A DNA stretch of 24,097 bases from Mesostigma viride (GCA_009746045.1 RPFO01002121.1:1-24097); one strand, 5' to 3'; shown: positions 16,240 to 23,097, counted from the first letter of the stretch. A program made the numbers and translations. Notes: generated from the letters alone by a model not told the origin.

Positions 16240-16335
16240 ACACACACACAAACACACACACACAAATGCACACAGGAAACAAGCACACACACATACACCG
16301 ACCCACCCACAAACACACACAGGGAAACAAGGTCC
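16240..16335. repeat. Degenerate right edge of the minisatellite
   Basis: The last units decay into CA-rich sequence with substitutions: AAATGCACACAGG, GAAACAAGC, then a CACACATACACC segment and a final ACACACAGGGAAACAAGG that is clearly a mutated unit core. After about 16,331 the sequence becomes unique. This is the usual look of an array border, where unequal exchange no longer homogenises the units, and it fixes the array boundary on this side. Confidence 0.85.
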
Positions 16336-16940
16336 GTACACCCACAAGTGTGAAGATTGCGGACGAGGTGGGCTGCGGCATACTGCCCTCCATGATGTCC
16401 TTATTCTGGGTGTTGTAGCACAAATGCCCATGATGCCTCTAAATCCTTAAATACCAGCACAAGGTTTCGTTACTCGGGGCACCCTGACCACGCTGATGCT
16501 GAGTCAGCATCGAGTGACGCGCCCGCCTCCAGCCAGGGTCGACACCCACGCACTTTGCATTATCCACTGACTGACCTGTCGGCACGCACTACTGTTGGTG
16601 CGTTACCCACTCACTGGCCTGGTTGGCACCAGTATACATTACCAAGGCACTTGAGTAGCAGTGCAGTACAAAAAGGCACTGTGCACTACTGTAGCAGATA
16701 GTATGAAGGACCACCCCCACAGGAAGTATCTGGCCTCCATCCCTGACGCTTGCACTCTGGCATCCTGAAATAGTTGTGCCGCAAAGTCCATAAGCTTGCT
16801 ATTGCTTGTCACAAAAGCCTGATCCGCCGTCCATGGGGCGGTTGGCTGCAACATAACTGCTCATGCACACATGTCAGCTCAAGCGCACAAAAGTACAACA
16901 GCAGCAACAACAACACAAGTCAAGCAAAGTGAGCAGCCAC
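16336..16940. other. Unique sequence between array and exon; no recognised gene
   Basis: This stretch is ordinary mixed-composition sequence. On the minus strand it has a short open frame at its left end running into the repeat, and a 71-codon frame at 16,639-16,854. Two near-copies of a short element lie at about 16,566-16,628, each with a CACTNACTG-like start, a CCTG core and a GGCAC end. GGTATTTAAGG occurs on the minus strand at 16,446-16,456. If the Ku80-like gene continues on the minus strand, this would be intron or further exons, but I could not recognise any later Ku80 segment here. Confidence 0.5.
16639..16854 (-). CDS. Uncharacterised 71-codon open frame, doubtful
   Basis: A complete ATG-to-stop frame of 71 codons with a mixed, protein-like composition. 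It includes an acidic/aromatic stretch (MDFAAQLFQDARVQ) and a hydrophobic stretch (FILSATVVHSAFLY) that could be one membrane segment. I do not recognise the family. It lies on the same strand as, and downstream of, the two Ku80-like exons, so it may be intronic noise, a later exon in an unexpected frame, or a small separate gene. There is no promoter or splice evidence to choose between these. Confidence 0.15.
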   Translation of the reverse strand: MLQPTAPWTADQAFVTSNSKLMDFAAQLFQDARVQASGMEARYFLWGWSFILSATVVHSAFLYCTATQVPW

Positions 16941-17024
16941 GTAGCCCCCTTACCGCAATAATAAACCTCAGAGCCGCTTACCGCTATATTGACCCACTCG
17001 GGCCTGCTTACCGCTATAGTGACC
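16940..17024 (-). repeat. Tandem repeat that triplicates a splice donor
   Basis: On the minus strand three copies of a short element follow each other: ACTATAGCG|GTAAGC, CAATATAGCG|GTAAGC and TTATTGCG|GTAAGG. The potential intron starts (GT) are at 17,011-17,010, 16,981-16,980 and 16,953-16,952, so the periods are 30 and 28 bp. Each copy has the GCG|GTAAG context expected of a strong 5' splice site. Using the first or second site gives the same reading phase and differs by ten codons. The third site shifts the phase by two bases. The frame stays open through all three copies down to 16,874. Confidence 0.75.
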
Positions 17025-17170
17025 CCCTCAGCGACCTCGAGCACCTGGTAGGCCTTGCCCTTGCGCTCGCGTCGCCGCGTGACAGTTCCCAGCAGCTGCG
17101 CTTGGTCGCTCACGACCGAGACGCTGCCCCGTACGGTCGCCAGCCGCTGCAGCACCGCCATGTTGGCCGC
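17012..17170 (-). CDS. Ku80-like (XRCC5 family) internal exon, beta-barrel entry
   Basis: This exon is 159 bp, exactly 53 codons, and begins and ends in phase 0. It is preceded on the minus strand by a CTTAC branch-point-like motif and CAG, and followed by GCG|GTAAGC. It joins in frame to the exon at 18,337-18,469 (ANQ|AANMAVLQRL). The product reads NMAVLQRLATVRGSVSVV, then LLGTVTRRRERKGKAYQVLEV and VTIA. In Ku80 proteins a corresponding stretch closes the von Willebrand A domain (a 'which residue range did the repair sensor read' helix, then a V-V strand). It then passes through a basic linker (LLxxxxxRR) into the first beta strands of the DNA-encircling barrel. I infer Ku80 from that order of features and from the preceding exon. 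Ku80 with Ku70 binds DNA ends in the nucleus for end joining. A different VWA protein (for example RPN10- or TFIIH p44-like) is the main alternative. Exon reality is more certain than the family. Confidence 0.6.
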
Positions 17171-17310
17171 CTGGGATGACAGTGTAAGGGATGAAAGGGG
17201 GGAATGGGGATGACAGTGTAAAGGGGGGCAGGTTTAAGGATGGAAGGGCTGCAGCACTGCCATGTTGGCCGCCTGGGATGACAGTGTAAGGGATGAACGG
17301 GGCGAATGAA
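17144..17310 (-). repeat. Local duplication that copies a branch point and splice acceptor
   Basis: About 60 bp spanning the exon start is present twice, 102 bp apart. On the minus strand both copies read CTTACACTGTCATCCCAG followed by GCGGCCAACATGGC. The acceptor AG is at 17,172-17,171 for the copy next to the full exon and at 17,274-17,273 for the upstream copy. A third partial copy of TTACACTGTCATCCCC, ending CCCC rather than CCCAG, lies between them at about 17,206-17,222. Entering at the upstream acceptor gives AANMAVLQPFHP and then a stop, so only the proximal copy supports the reading frame. Confidence 0.85.
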
Positions 17311-17783
17311 AGCAGAGGTTTAAAGCAATGGAGGGTTAAAGTGCAACAACAAATTTTTTTTATCAAGAAAAATGGTTAGAGGATGAAGAAGCCGAAGATT
17401 TGCTAAAGCGAACTGCTGAACAAAAGGAGTTACCTGAAGTAACTTGAAGGCGGATTGACTATCTATATTGCCAGCATATTTCCTTGATTAAAGGCCAGAG
17501 GGCATCCCACCCGCGGGCCATCCCTTGGTTGATAGGATTGGGTGGTCCATAGGTGCTAGCCACAAAGGCCATGGAGTCAGGGTGGACGAGCTACACAAAG
17601 GCTCGGAGATTTCCCTTCTGGCTGACACCCTTTAAAACTGAAGTTTGCGATGCTTTGCAGGACAAGAAGCCTAGTCACAGCGGAATCTATGGTCCAAAGT
17701 GCACCGCACTAAAGTGCAGGCATCCAACCTTAAGGGGCGAAGGCAAAGTACATGACAGGGGTAGCAGGAATCACCACAATGCC

Positions 17784-17850
17784 CCCTAACACTCCACACC
17801 ATTCCCCCTAACCCCCATCCCCACCCCGACCCCTAACCCCGTTCCCCCAA
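17784..17850. repeat. C-rich block with CCCCTAAC-like words
   Basis: The plus strand has CCCCTAACAC, CCCCCTAACCCCC, then CCCCACCCCGACCCCTAACC and CCCCCAACCCC. It resembles degenerate CCCTAA-type telomeric sequence but is irregular and short, with no constant period. The simplest reading is an irregular C-rich tract inside the putative intron. On the minus strand it is a run of G4-G5 blocks that could fold into quadruplexes. Confidence 0.4.
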
Positions 17851-17935
17851 CCCCAGCAGTTTGCCCAAAGAGTCTTGACGGCTGGCTCAAGGGCCGCAGG
17901 CGTTCGCTCACCAGACCTGTACTTTGTAAAGACCG

Positions 17936-17960
17936 GTACTGCCATACTGAAGGGCAGTAC
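17936..17960. other. Perfect 8-bp inverted repeat, 9-nt loop
   Basis: GTACTGCC at 17,936-17,943 and its exact reverse complement GGCAGTAC at 17,953-17,960 enclose a nine-base loop. It is not followed by a T-run and sits inside the putative intron, so a terminator is not indicated. It may be chance. Confidence 0.5.
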
Positions 17961-18336
17961 TGGCATACATCGGGCGTTACTGGCAGCAAAGGGCTGCCCC
18001 CCCAAAATCAAGAACCCAGTTAGCACGCGGAGCTCAATCAGGCTGCTTGCCTCAAACGCTTCATTCCCCCATGCCCCCATCCCTCTATGCCCTCATTCAA
18101 ATTATAAGTCCTTGTTCTTTCTCGGTGCACATGCACGCCTGCCCATACACGTATCCCAGGAAAGTCTGGTCCGTTTCTTACTGGTAACATCTTCTAGAAT
18201 GAGCCCTTTCCATACATACTATAAACTAAGTTACCAAGCCCTCTTGCAAAAAAATAGCATCCACTCCCTCCCTGTGTCGCGTTCAAAGGAAGAAAACCCA
18301 AATGCCCACCACCACCATGACTAGACCCCTCCCCAC

Positions 18337-18469
18337 CTGATTTGCCTTCGTGACAGGGTTGGCTGCCATGTCCCCTGTCAGGTGCAGCGCAACGATGTCC
18401 AGGGTCACCCCCAGGGTGCTCAGCGTCTTCTGGATGCTCTCCACATCCTCCTCCTCCTCGACGTCGCAG
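18337..18469 (-). CDS. Ku80-like (XRCC5 family) internal exon, VWA domain
   Basis: On the minus strand this exon is taken to begin after GCTCAG (acceptor AG at 18,471-18,470) and to end at CAG|GTGGGG. It is 133 bp: one base, then 44 codons in phase with the next exon. It encodes an acidic run (CDVEEEEDVESIQ), an amphipathic helix (KTLSTLGV), a buried strand (TLDIVALHL) and TGDMAANP. A helix followed by a 'G-hydrophobic-x-hydrophobic-D-I-V' strand is typical of the late part of a von Willebrand A fold, and the Ku80 family has a strand followed by (T/S)GD here. The frame stays open a little further upstream (TTG GAC TTG CTC), so the exon could start earlier and include LDLLS, but no AG lies there and the sequence soon becomes low complexity. 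The exon abuts the giant C/T-rich tract, which would be its upstream intron. Confidence 0.6.
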
Positions 18470-18489
18470 CTGAGCAAGTCCAAGGCCGT

Positions 18490-21025
18490 TGTTGATAGCG
18501 GCCGTGGTGAGGAGAAAGGGAGGAGAGGAACAAGGAGAAAAAGGGAGTAGAGGAAGGGAGTAGAGGGAGGGAGTAGAGGGAGGGAGTAGAGGGAGGGAGG
18601 GAGGGGGGGGAGGGAGGGAGGGAGGGAGGGAGGGAGGGAGAGGAGGGAGGGAGGAGGGAGGGAGGGAGGGAGGGAGGGAGGGAGGGAGGGAGGGAGGGAG
18701 GGAGGGAGGGAGGGAGGGAGGGAGGGAGGGAGGGAGGGAGGGAGGGAGGGAGGGAGCGAGGAGGGAGGGAGGGAGGGAGGAGGGAGGGAGGGAGCGAGGG
18801 AGGGAGGAGGGAGGGAGGGAGGGAGGGAGGGAGGGAGGAGGGAGGGAGGAGGAGGGAGGGAGGGGAGGGAGGAGGGGGGAGGGAGGGAGGGAGGGAGGGA
18901 GGGAGGAGGGAGGGAGGGAGGGAGGGAGGGAGGGAGGGAGGGAGGAGGGAGGCGGCGGGCGGGCGGGGGGCGGGCGGGCGGGCGGGCGGGCGGGCGGGCG
19001 GGCAGGGGCGGGCGGCGGGCGGGCGGCAGGCGGGGGCGGGGCGGCGGCGGGCGGGCGGGCGGGCGGGGCGGCGGGGGCGCGGGCGGCGGCGGGCGGGCGG
19101 GCGGGCGGGCGGGCGGGCGGGCGGGCGGGGGGCGGCGCGCTGGGCGCGGGCGGGCGGTGCGGATGCGGGCGCCGGGCGGCGGGCCGGGAGGGCGGGCGGG
19201 GAGGAGGGAGGGAGAGGGAGGGAGGGCGGTTTAGAGGGCGGGAGGGAGGGAGGAGGCGGTGAGGGCGGGAGGGCGGGAGGGAGGCGGGAGGGAGGAGGTG
19301 AGGGCGGTAGGAGGGCGGGGGGAGGGAGGAGGGAGGAGGGAGGAGGGAGGGAGGAGGGAGGAGGGAGGGAGGAGGGAGGGAGGAGGAGGGGGAGGGGAGG
19401 GAGGAGGGAGGGAGGAGGGAGGGAGGGAGGGAGGGAGGGAGGGAGGGAGGAGGGAGGAGAGGGAGGGAGGGAGGAGGGAGGAGGGAGGGAGGAGGGAGGA
19501 GGGAGGGAGGGGAGGGAGGGAGGAGGAGGGAGGAGGGAGGGGGAGGGAGGAGGGAGGAGGGGCGGGAGGGGGAGGGGAGGGAGGAGGGAGGGAGGAGGGA
19601 GGGTGGGAGGGAGGGAGGGAGGGAGGAGGGAGGGAGGGAGGGAGGGGGAGGGAGGGAGGGAGGGAGGAGGAGGGGAGGGAGGGAGGAGGGAGGGAGGGAG
19701 GGAGGGAGGGAGGGAGGGAGGGAGCGAGGAGGGAGGGAGGGAGGGGGAGGAGGGAGGGAGGGAGCGAGGGAGGGGGAAGCGGGAGGGGGAGGAGGGAGAG
19801 GGGGAGGGAGGGAGGAGGGAGGGAGGGAGGGAGGGAGGAGAGGGACGAGGAGGGAGGGAGGGAGGAGGGAGGGAGCGGAGGAGGGAGGAGGAGGAGGGAG
19901 GGGGGAGGGAGGAGGCGAGGGGGAGGGAGGGGAGGGAGGGAGGAGGGAGGGGAGGAGGAGGGGGAGGGAGGGGAGGGAGGGAGGGAGGGGGAGGGAGGGA
20001 GGGAGGGAGGAGGAGGGAGGAGGGAGGGAGGGAGGGAGGGAGGAGGGAGGGAGGGAGGGAGGGAGGGAGGGAGGGAGGAGGGAGGAGGGAGGAGGAGGAG
20101 GAGGGGCGAGGGAGGGAGGGAGGGAGGGAGGGAGGGAGGGAGGAGGGAGCGAGGGAGGGAGGGAGGGAGGGAGCGAGGGAGGGAGGGAGCGAGGGAGGGA
20201 GGGAGCGAGGGAGCGAGGGAGGGAGGGAGCCGGGGAAGGAGGGAGGGAGGGAGGGAGGAGGATGGGAGGAGGAGGGGGCGAGGGAGGGAGGGAGGGAGGG
20301 AGGGAGGGAGGGAGGAGGGAGGGAGGGAGGGAGGAGGGAGGGAGGAGGAGGGAGGAGGAGGGAGGTGAAGGGAGGCGAGGGAGGGAGGGAGGGAGGGAGG
20401 GAGGGAGGAGGAGGGAGGAGGGAGGGAGCGAGAGGGAGGAGGCGAGGAGGGAGGGAGCGAGGAGCGAGGGAGGAGGGAGGAGGACGAGGAGGAGAGGGAG
20501 GGAGGGAGGGAGGAGGAGGAGGGAGGGAGGAGGAGGGAGGGAGGGAGGAGGGAGGGAGGGAGGAGGGGAGGAGGGAGGGCAGGGAGGGAGGGAGGAGGGG
20601 TGGCAGGAAGGGAGGAGGGAGGGGAGGGAGGGAGGAGGGAGGAGGGAGGGAGGGAGCAGGGAGGGAGGGAGCGAGGCGGAGGAGGGAGGGGAGGAGGAGG
20701 GAGGAGGGAGGGAGGGAGGAGGGAGGGAGGGAGGGAGGAGGGAGGGAGGAGGAGGAGGGAGGGAGGGGGGAGGAGAGGAGGGAGGGGGGAGGGAGGGAGG
20801 GAGGGAGGGAGGGAGGAGGGAGGGAGGAGAGGAGGGAGGAGGGAGGGAGGGAAGGGAGGGAGGGAGCGAGGAGGGAGGGGAGGGAGGGAAGGAGGGAGGA
20901 GGCGAGGGAGGGAGGGAGGGAGGAGGAGGGAGGGAGGGAGGAGGGAGGGAGGGAGGGAGGGAGGCGAGGGAGGGAGGGAGGAGGGAGGAGGGAGAGGGAG
21001 GGAGGCGAGGGAGGGAGGGCGCTTT
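18490..21025. repeat. 2.5-kb purine tract of GGGA/GGA units (C/T on the gene strand)
   Basis: The plus strand is almost only G and A, arranged as GGGA tetranucleotides mixed with GGA triplets and sparse C interruptions (GAGCGAGG). From about 18,600 to 18,950 the GGGA pattern is nearly pure. From 19,200 to 21,025 GGGA and GGA alternate irregularly. Every few bases hold a GGG run with short spacers, so G-quadruplexes can form on the plus strand. The long purine/pyrimidine mirror symmetry also allows triplex DNA. The proline/serine/leucine frames on the minus strand and the glycine/arginine/glutamate frames on the plus strand are translations of this repeat, not genes. In the Ku80-like model the tract is an intron, with the G-rich strand as template. 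Confidence 0.93.
18950..19200. repeat. GGGC/GCGGGCG island within the purine tract
   Basis: Here the repeat changes abruptly from GGGA to GGGC and GGCGGGC units, nearly all G and C with very few A or T, and then returns to GGGA after about 19,200. The borders are sharp on the left (GAGGAGGGAGGCGGCGGGCG) and gradual on the right, where unique-looking GCGCGCTGGGCGCGGGC appears. The tetranucleotide register is kept, which suggests A-to-C replacement spreading through a pre-existing array. Confidence 0.9.
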
Positions 21026-21077
21026 GGCGTAGTACACGAGGAAGGAAGATATGAAGGAATCCGGGTCATCGCGCATC
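21019..21077 (-). CDS. Possible 5' exon of the Ku80-like gene, weak
   Basis: On the minus strand, after GATCAG (AG at 21,079-21,078), a frame reads MRDDPDSFISSFLVYYAKAP and then runs into the C/T-rich repeat. The composition is clearly more protein-like than its surroundings. An F-x-x-x-L-V pattern after an acidic stretch would be compatible with the helix before the second half of a Ku80 VWA domain (a DF-(L/I)-x-A-L-(I/V)-V pattern in plant homologues), but the match is thin. The exon end is not visible: GT occurs at CTC|GTGTAC and no other donor is seen before the repeat. A neighbouring frame reads NVKYMDQDAR up to a TGA that overlaps the start of this segment (see the finding on a possible frameshift). 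Confidence 0.3.
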
Positions 21078-21559
21078 CTGATCCATGTACTTGACATTGA
21101 GGTGGCTTGTCGTTGCCCACACTCACTTCACGCCCCTGTTTGTAATCAGAGGGCGCTTGAGAAGGGGTGAGATGATCCCCGTTTGGTAGCGCTGGAATAC
21201 TGCTGAATAAAAACTCAGACTAACTCAACTTCGCAGTGCCTGGAGTTGCCCAACACGTCAGTGCTTTGCAATAAGTGCGTCTGACCTGTCGGTACGCCGG
21301 CGCGGGGAATACAAGTAAGGGAAATACAATAAAACGCCTCAACTCAAACCTCAACCATCGTCAGCTGGAATATCGCGCGTGCGCCCAGTGGAGGACGGGA
21401 GGAGGAATAGACGAGAAAAGATCTCCTGTGCCTGTTATTAACCGGGCTGTAGGCGCGAATGATCATCGGTAATTCGGGGCAAGGGGGCAGGTGGCATTCA
21501 ATCTGATTCGCCGTTCCGCTATATCCGGGTCGGCCTTAAATAACCGGCACGGTGGTAGG
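21078..21559 (-). promoter_or_regulatory. Possible 5' region with TATA-like TATTTAAGG
   Basis: TATTTAAGG lies on the minus strand at 21,535-21,543, about 460 bp before the possible first recognised exon, in the right orientation for the Ku80-like gene. A CTCAAG acceptor-like site (about 21,157) and GAA|GTGAGT (about 21,127/21,126), a good donor sequence, also lie on this strand, with a frame ending LKRPLITNRGVK between them. No start codon can be chosen with confidence. Treat this as a candidate promoter/first-exon region, not as an established one. Confidence 0.2.
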
Positions 21560-22440
21560 TGATCCACATGCGAAGTTGCGCCGGGTGCCAGTCCGGGGGC
21601 CCTGCCCGTGGCGTGCAAGTATGCTAGTTGAATTTAAACTCCGGAGCCCTGCGTGCCCCTGCGTAGAGTCGTGCGTCTGTCGTCCGCGTGCGTGCTGGTA
21701 CCGAGTGCGTACAGTCGCGTGCTGTGCGTGCCGTTGCCCAAGTGCTTGTTAGTGCCTACGGCGCGGTGACCTGTTGCTGCACTAGTGCGTAGCGTAAGCG
21801 TGCGTGTTGTGTGCGCTGCTGTGCGTGATCGCGTCAGGTGAGACGTTAAGCCGGTTATACACTGGGCATTTTGGCGTTGGGTTGACGGTCCTCTTGCATC
21901 CTGGGCGTCTGGGTGAGCAACCCTCAAGGTACACAGGAAGACAGCCGGCGGCCGTGTGGCCTTTTCTGCTCCGTCAAATGATTTCGATGCGTCAGCGATG
22001 GCAGCGGGCGGCTCGTGGGGTTGGGTGGCGCTTGGTGTCGCGCGCCATACGTGGTGCCGAATTAAGAATAGGATCCGCGTGGAGGTGGCTATTCAAGTGA
22101 GGTGTTTGCGGACCGAGGTGTCAAGGCTAGGGGTGCGCTGGTGTCACGAGGAAGCGCGTCGGAACTGTTCGCAGAGATGAAAGTTGGGCTGTTTGGACGT
22201 CTTGGGAAAAATTCACGCCAGTGAGCTATAGTACTCGCCAGACTCGGAGCATGAACTTCGTCATTTGGGCGTGCTTGGGCTTGGCGGCACAAGACTGCCA
22301 GCCAGCACAGTTTCTGCAACTACTCGCAAAAATCTTCGTTGTGTCTCGGACGGCCATTTTGTGTTGGGGGCGCCGAATGCCGCGGGCCAAGGCCTCCCCC
22401 GAGCCCCTTGCTCGAGCTGTGTGAGACAGTAGTGGAGATC
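21560..22440. other. GTGCGT-rich region; no recognised gene
   Basis: The first part (21,640-21,840) is dense in GTGCGT and GTGCGTG words on the plus strand. The rest has several overlapping open frames of 60-100 codons on both strands (for example 21,804-22,100, 21,956-22,180 and 22,221-22,424 on plus). The most protein-like is plus 21,956-22,180 (ATG context, FDASAMAAGGSWGWVALG), but I do not recognise it and it has no continuation. They may be exon pieces of an unknown gene or chance frames in GC-rich DNA. Confidence 0.35.
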
Positions 22441-23097
22441 GATGCCTTACCGTATGTGGTCGGGTGTGTCCTGGCTTTTGGTAACTGTGCGTAGAGGATG
22501 CTTCGTCTCGAGCCGAGGTGCGTGGTGGGTTGTCAGACTTGAGGTGGCGTGTGGGATCGGGACGTAGCGTGTGCGGTTGTTATGCGCTTCGTGTTGCCGT
22601 TGCGGTTAGTGTGGCCTTGCTCGGTGTGGGTTGGCGTGGTTCTCCGAGGGGGTCGTGCGTCTGGGTTTGACCAGGTGGAGTGGGTGGAGTCCTGGAGACA
22701 GGGGTAAGGGCGTGCGAGCGGTGGAGGGGGGTAGGGAGAGGCAAGATGGTCGGCGACGTGCTGGTAGTGGGATGGCTCGAAAAGCCGGTTTGTGCATTTC
22801 AGGTTTGGAGATCTTGTGGCAGTTCGTGGCTGTTTGTGTGTGTGTGGGTGTGGTTATAGCTGCCGTTTTGAGGACTAGGGATACCGTGTAAAGTAGTGGG
22901 TTGGTAGTTTGACTGTGCCGGTGTGGGAGAGCTGTAGGCTGGCGGGAGTAAGGGTGGAAGAGGTGGGGCTGAACGAGAATGGTGGGGATAGTTGGGGCGT
23001 GGGTGAAGCGGGGATTGGTGCGTAGAGCGGGGGGTGAGGCGGTCAGTTGTGGCTGTGGGGGGGGTCTTGACGTTGGATTCCCTTGGGGTGTAAATCA
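22441..23097. other. G/T-rich segment on plus strand; no recognised gene
   Basis: Plus-strand sequence is strongly G and T biased with many GTGTGG, TGGGGT and GTGGGT words. Short open frames occur on both strands (plus 22,631-22,891; minus 22,799-23,131) without any domain signature. A short TG microsatellite-like run is at about 22,830-22,850. Confidence 0.4.

Larger units (their letters stand above)
1..16260. repeat. Giant 28-bp minisatellite array (about 530-560 units)
   Basis: The stretch is one uninterrupted head-to-tail array. The commonest unit is 28 bp. On the plus strand it has GGGGAACAAGC, then one variable base (A or C), then CACCATCCC, then a short CA run. Common variants are: a 27-bp unit lacking the variable base (CAAGCCACC); a 46-bp unit in which the CA run is 25 nt instead of 7 and contains an AAA interruption; a unit with CACATCATCC; and units with small deletions such as AGCACCATCCC. 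The unit has one T per 28 bases, so the plus strand is extremely T-poor. It has no stop codon on the plus strand and no ATG there. On the minus strand it has an ATG and no stop. Very long minus-strand reading frames follow automatically, with a 28-residue period rich in Cys, Val, Trp and Gly, and I do not call them genes. The array starts before the window begins. It may be intergenic or intronic. Confidence 0.97.
17171..18336 (-). other. Probable intron of the Ku80-like gene (1,166 bp)
   Basis: The intron is bounded on the minus strand by CAG|GTGGGG at 18,337/18,336 and by CCCAG|GCGG at 17,171/17,170. Both flanking exons are in phase 0 at these borders, which supports the splice. It contains the duplicated acceptor, a C-rich block with CCCTAAC-like words (17,784-17,850) and an 8-bp-stem hairpin at 17,936-17,960. 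Plus-strand open frames at 17,553-17,789 and 17,875-18,324 have no recognisable domains and I treat them as chance frames. Confidence 0.55.

Noticed and set aside
1-16260. CRISPR array
   Set aside because: There are no unique spacers: the whole unit is repeated, with no cas-like genes and a eukaryotic context.
2321-16431. Minus-strand frames of 2,254, 2,440, 3,936 and 4,598 codons as giant Cys/Trp-rich repeat proteins
   Set aside because: They are translations of a stop-free 28-bp repeat in three overlapping frames at once; the frames end only at unit variants containing TCA. Three equally long overlapping frames cannot all be genes, and nothing singles one out.
16331-16431. N-terminal unique segments (for example DIMEGSMPQPTSSAIF) of the frames entering the minisatellite as a real gene start
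   Set aside because: Two different frames give equally protein-like reads here, there is no splice or promoter evidence, and each runs directly into the repeat. An exon end remains possible but cannot be supported.
17936-17960. Hairpin as a transcription terminator
   Set aside because: There is no T-run after it, the stem is only 8 bp, and the eukaryotic intronic setting gives no reason for an intrinsic terminator.
17875-18324. Plus-strand 149-codon frame as a gene
   Set aside because: It ends just inside the border of the well-supported minus-strand exon, has no recognisable motif, and lies in the intron inferred from the in-frame splice.
18194-21126. Long Pro/Ser/Leu frames (minus) and Gly/Arg/Glu frames (plus) as structural or extensin-like proteins
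   Set aside because: They are read from GGGA/GGA simple sequence, occur in several frames on both strands, and include intron or unique DNA at their ends without regard to splice sites.
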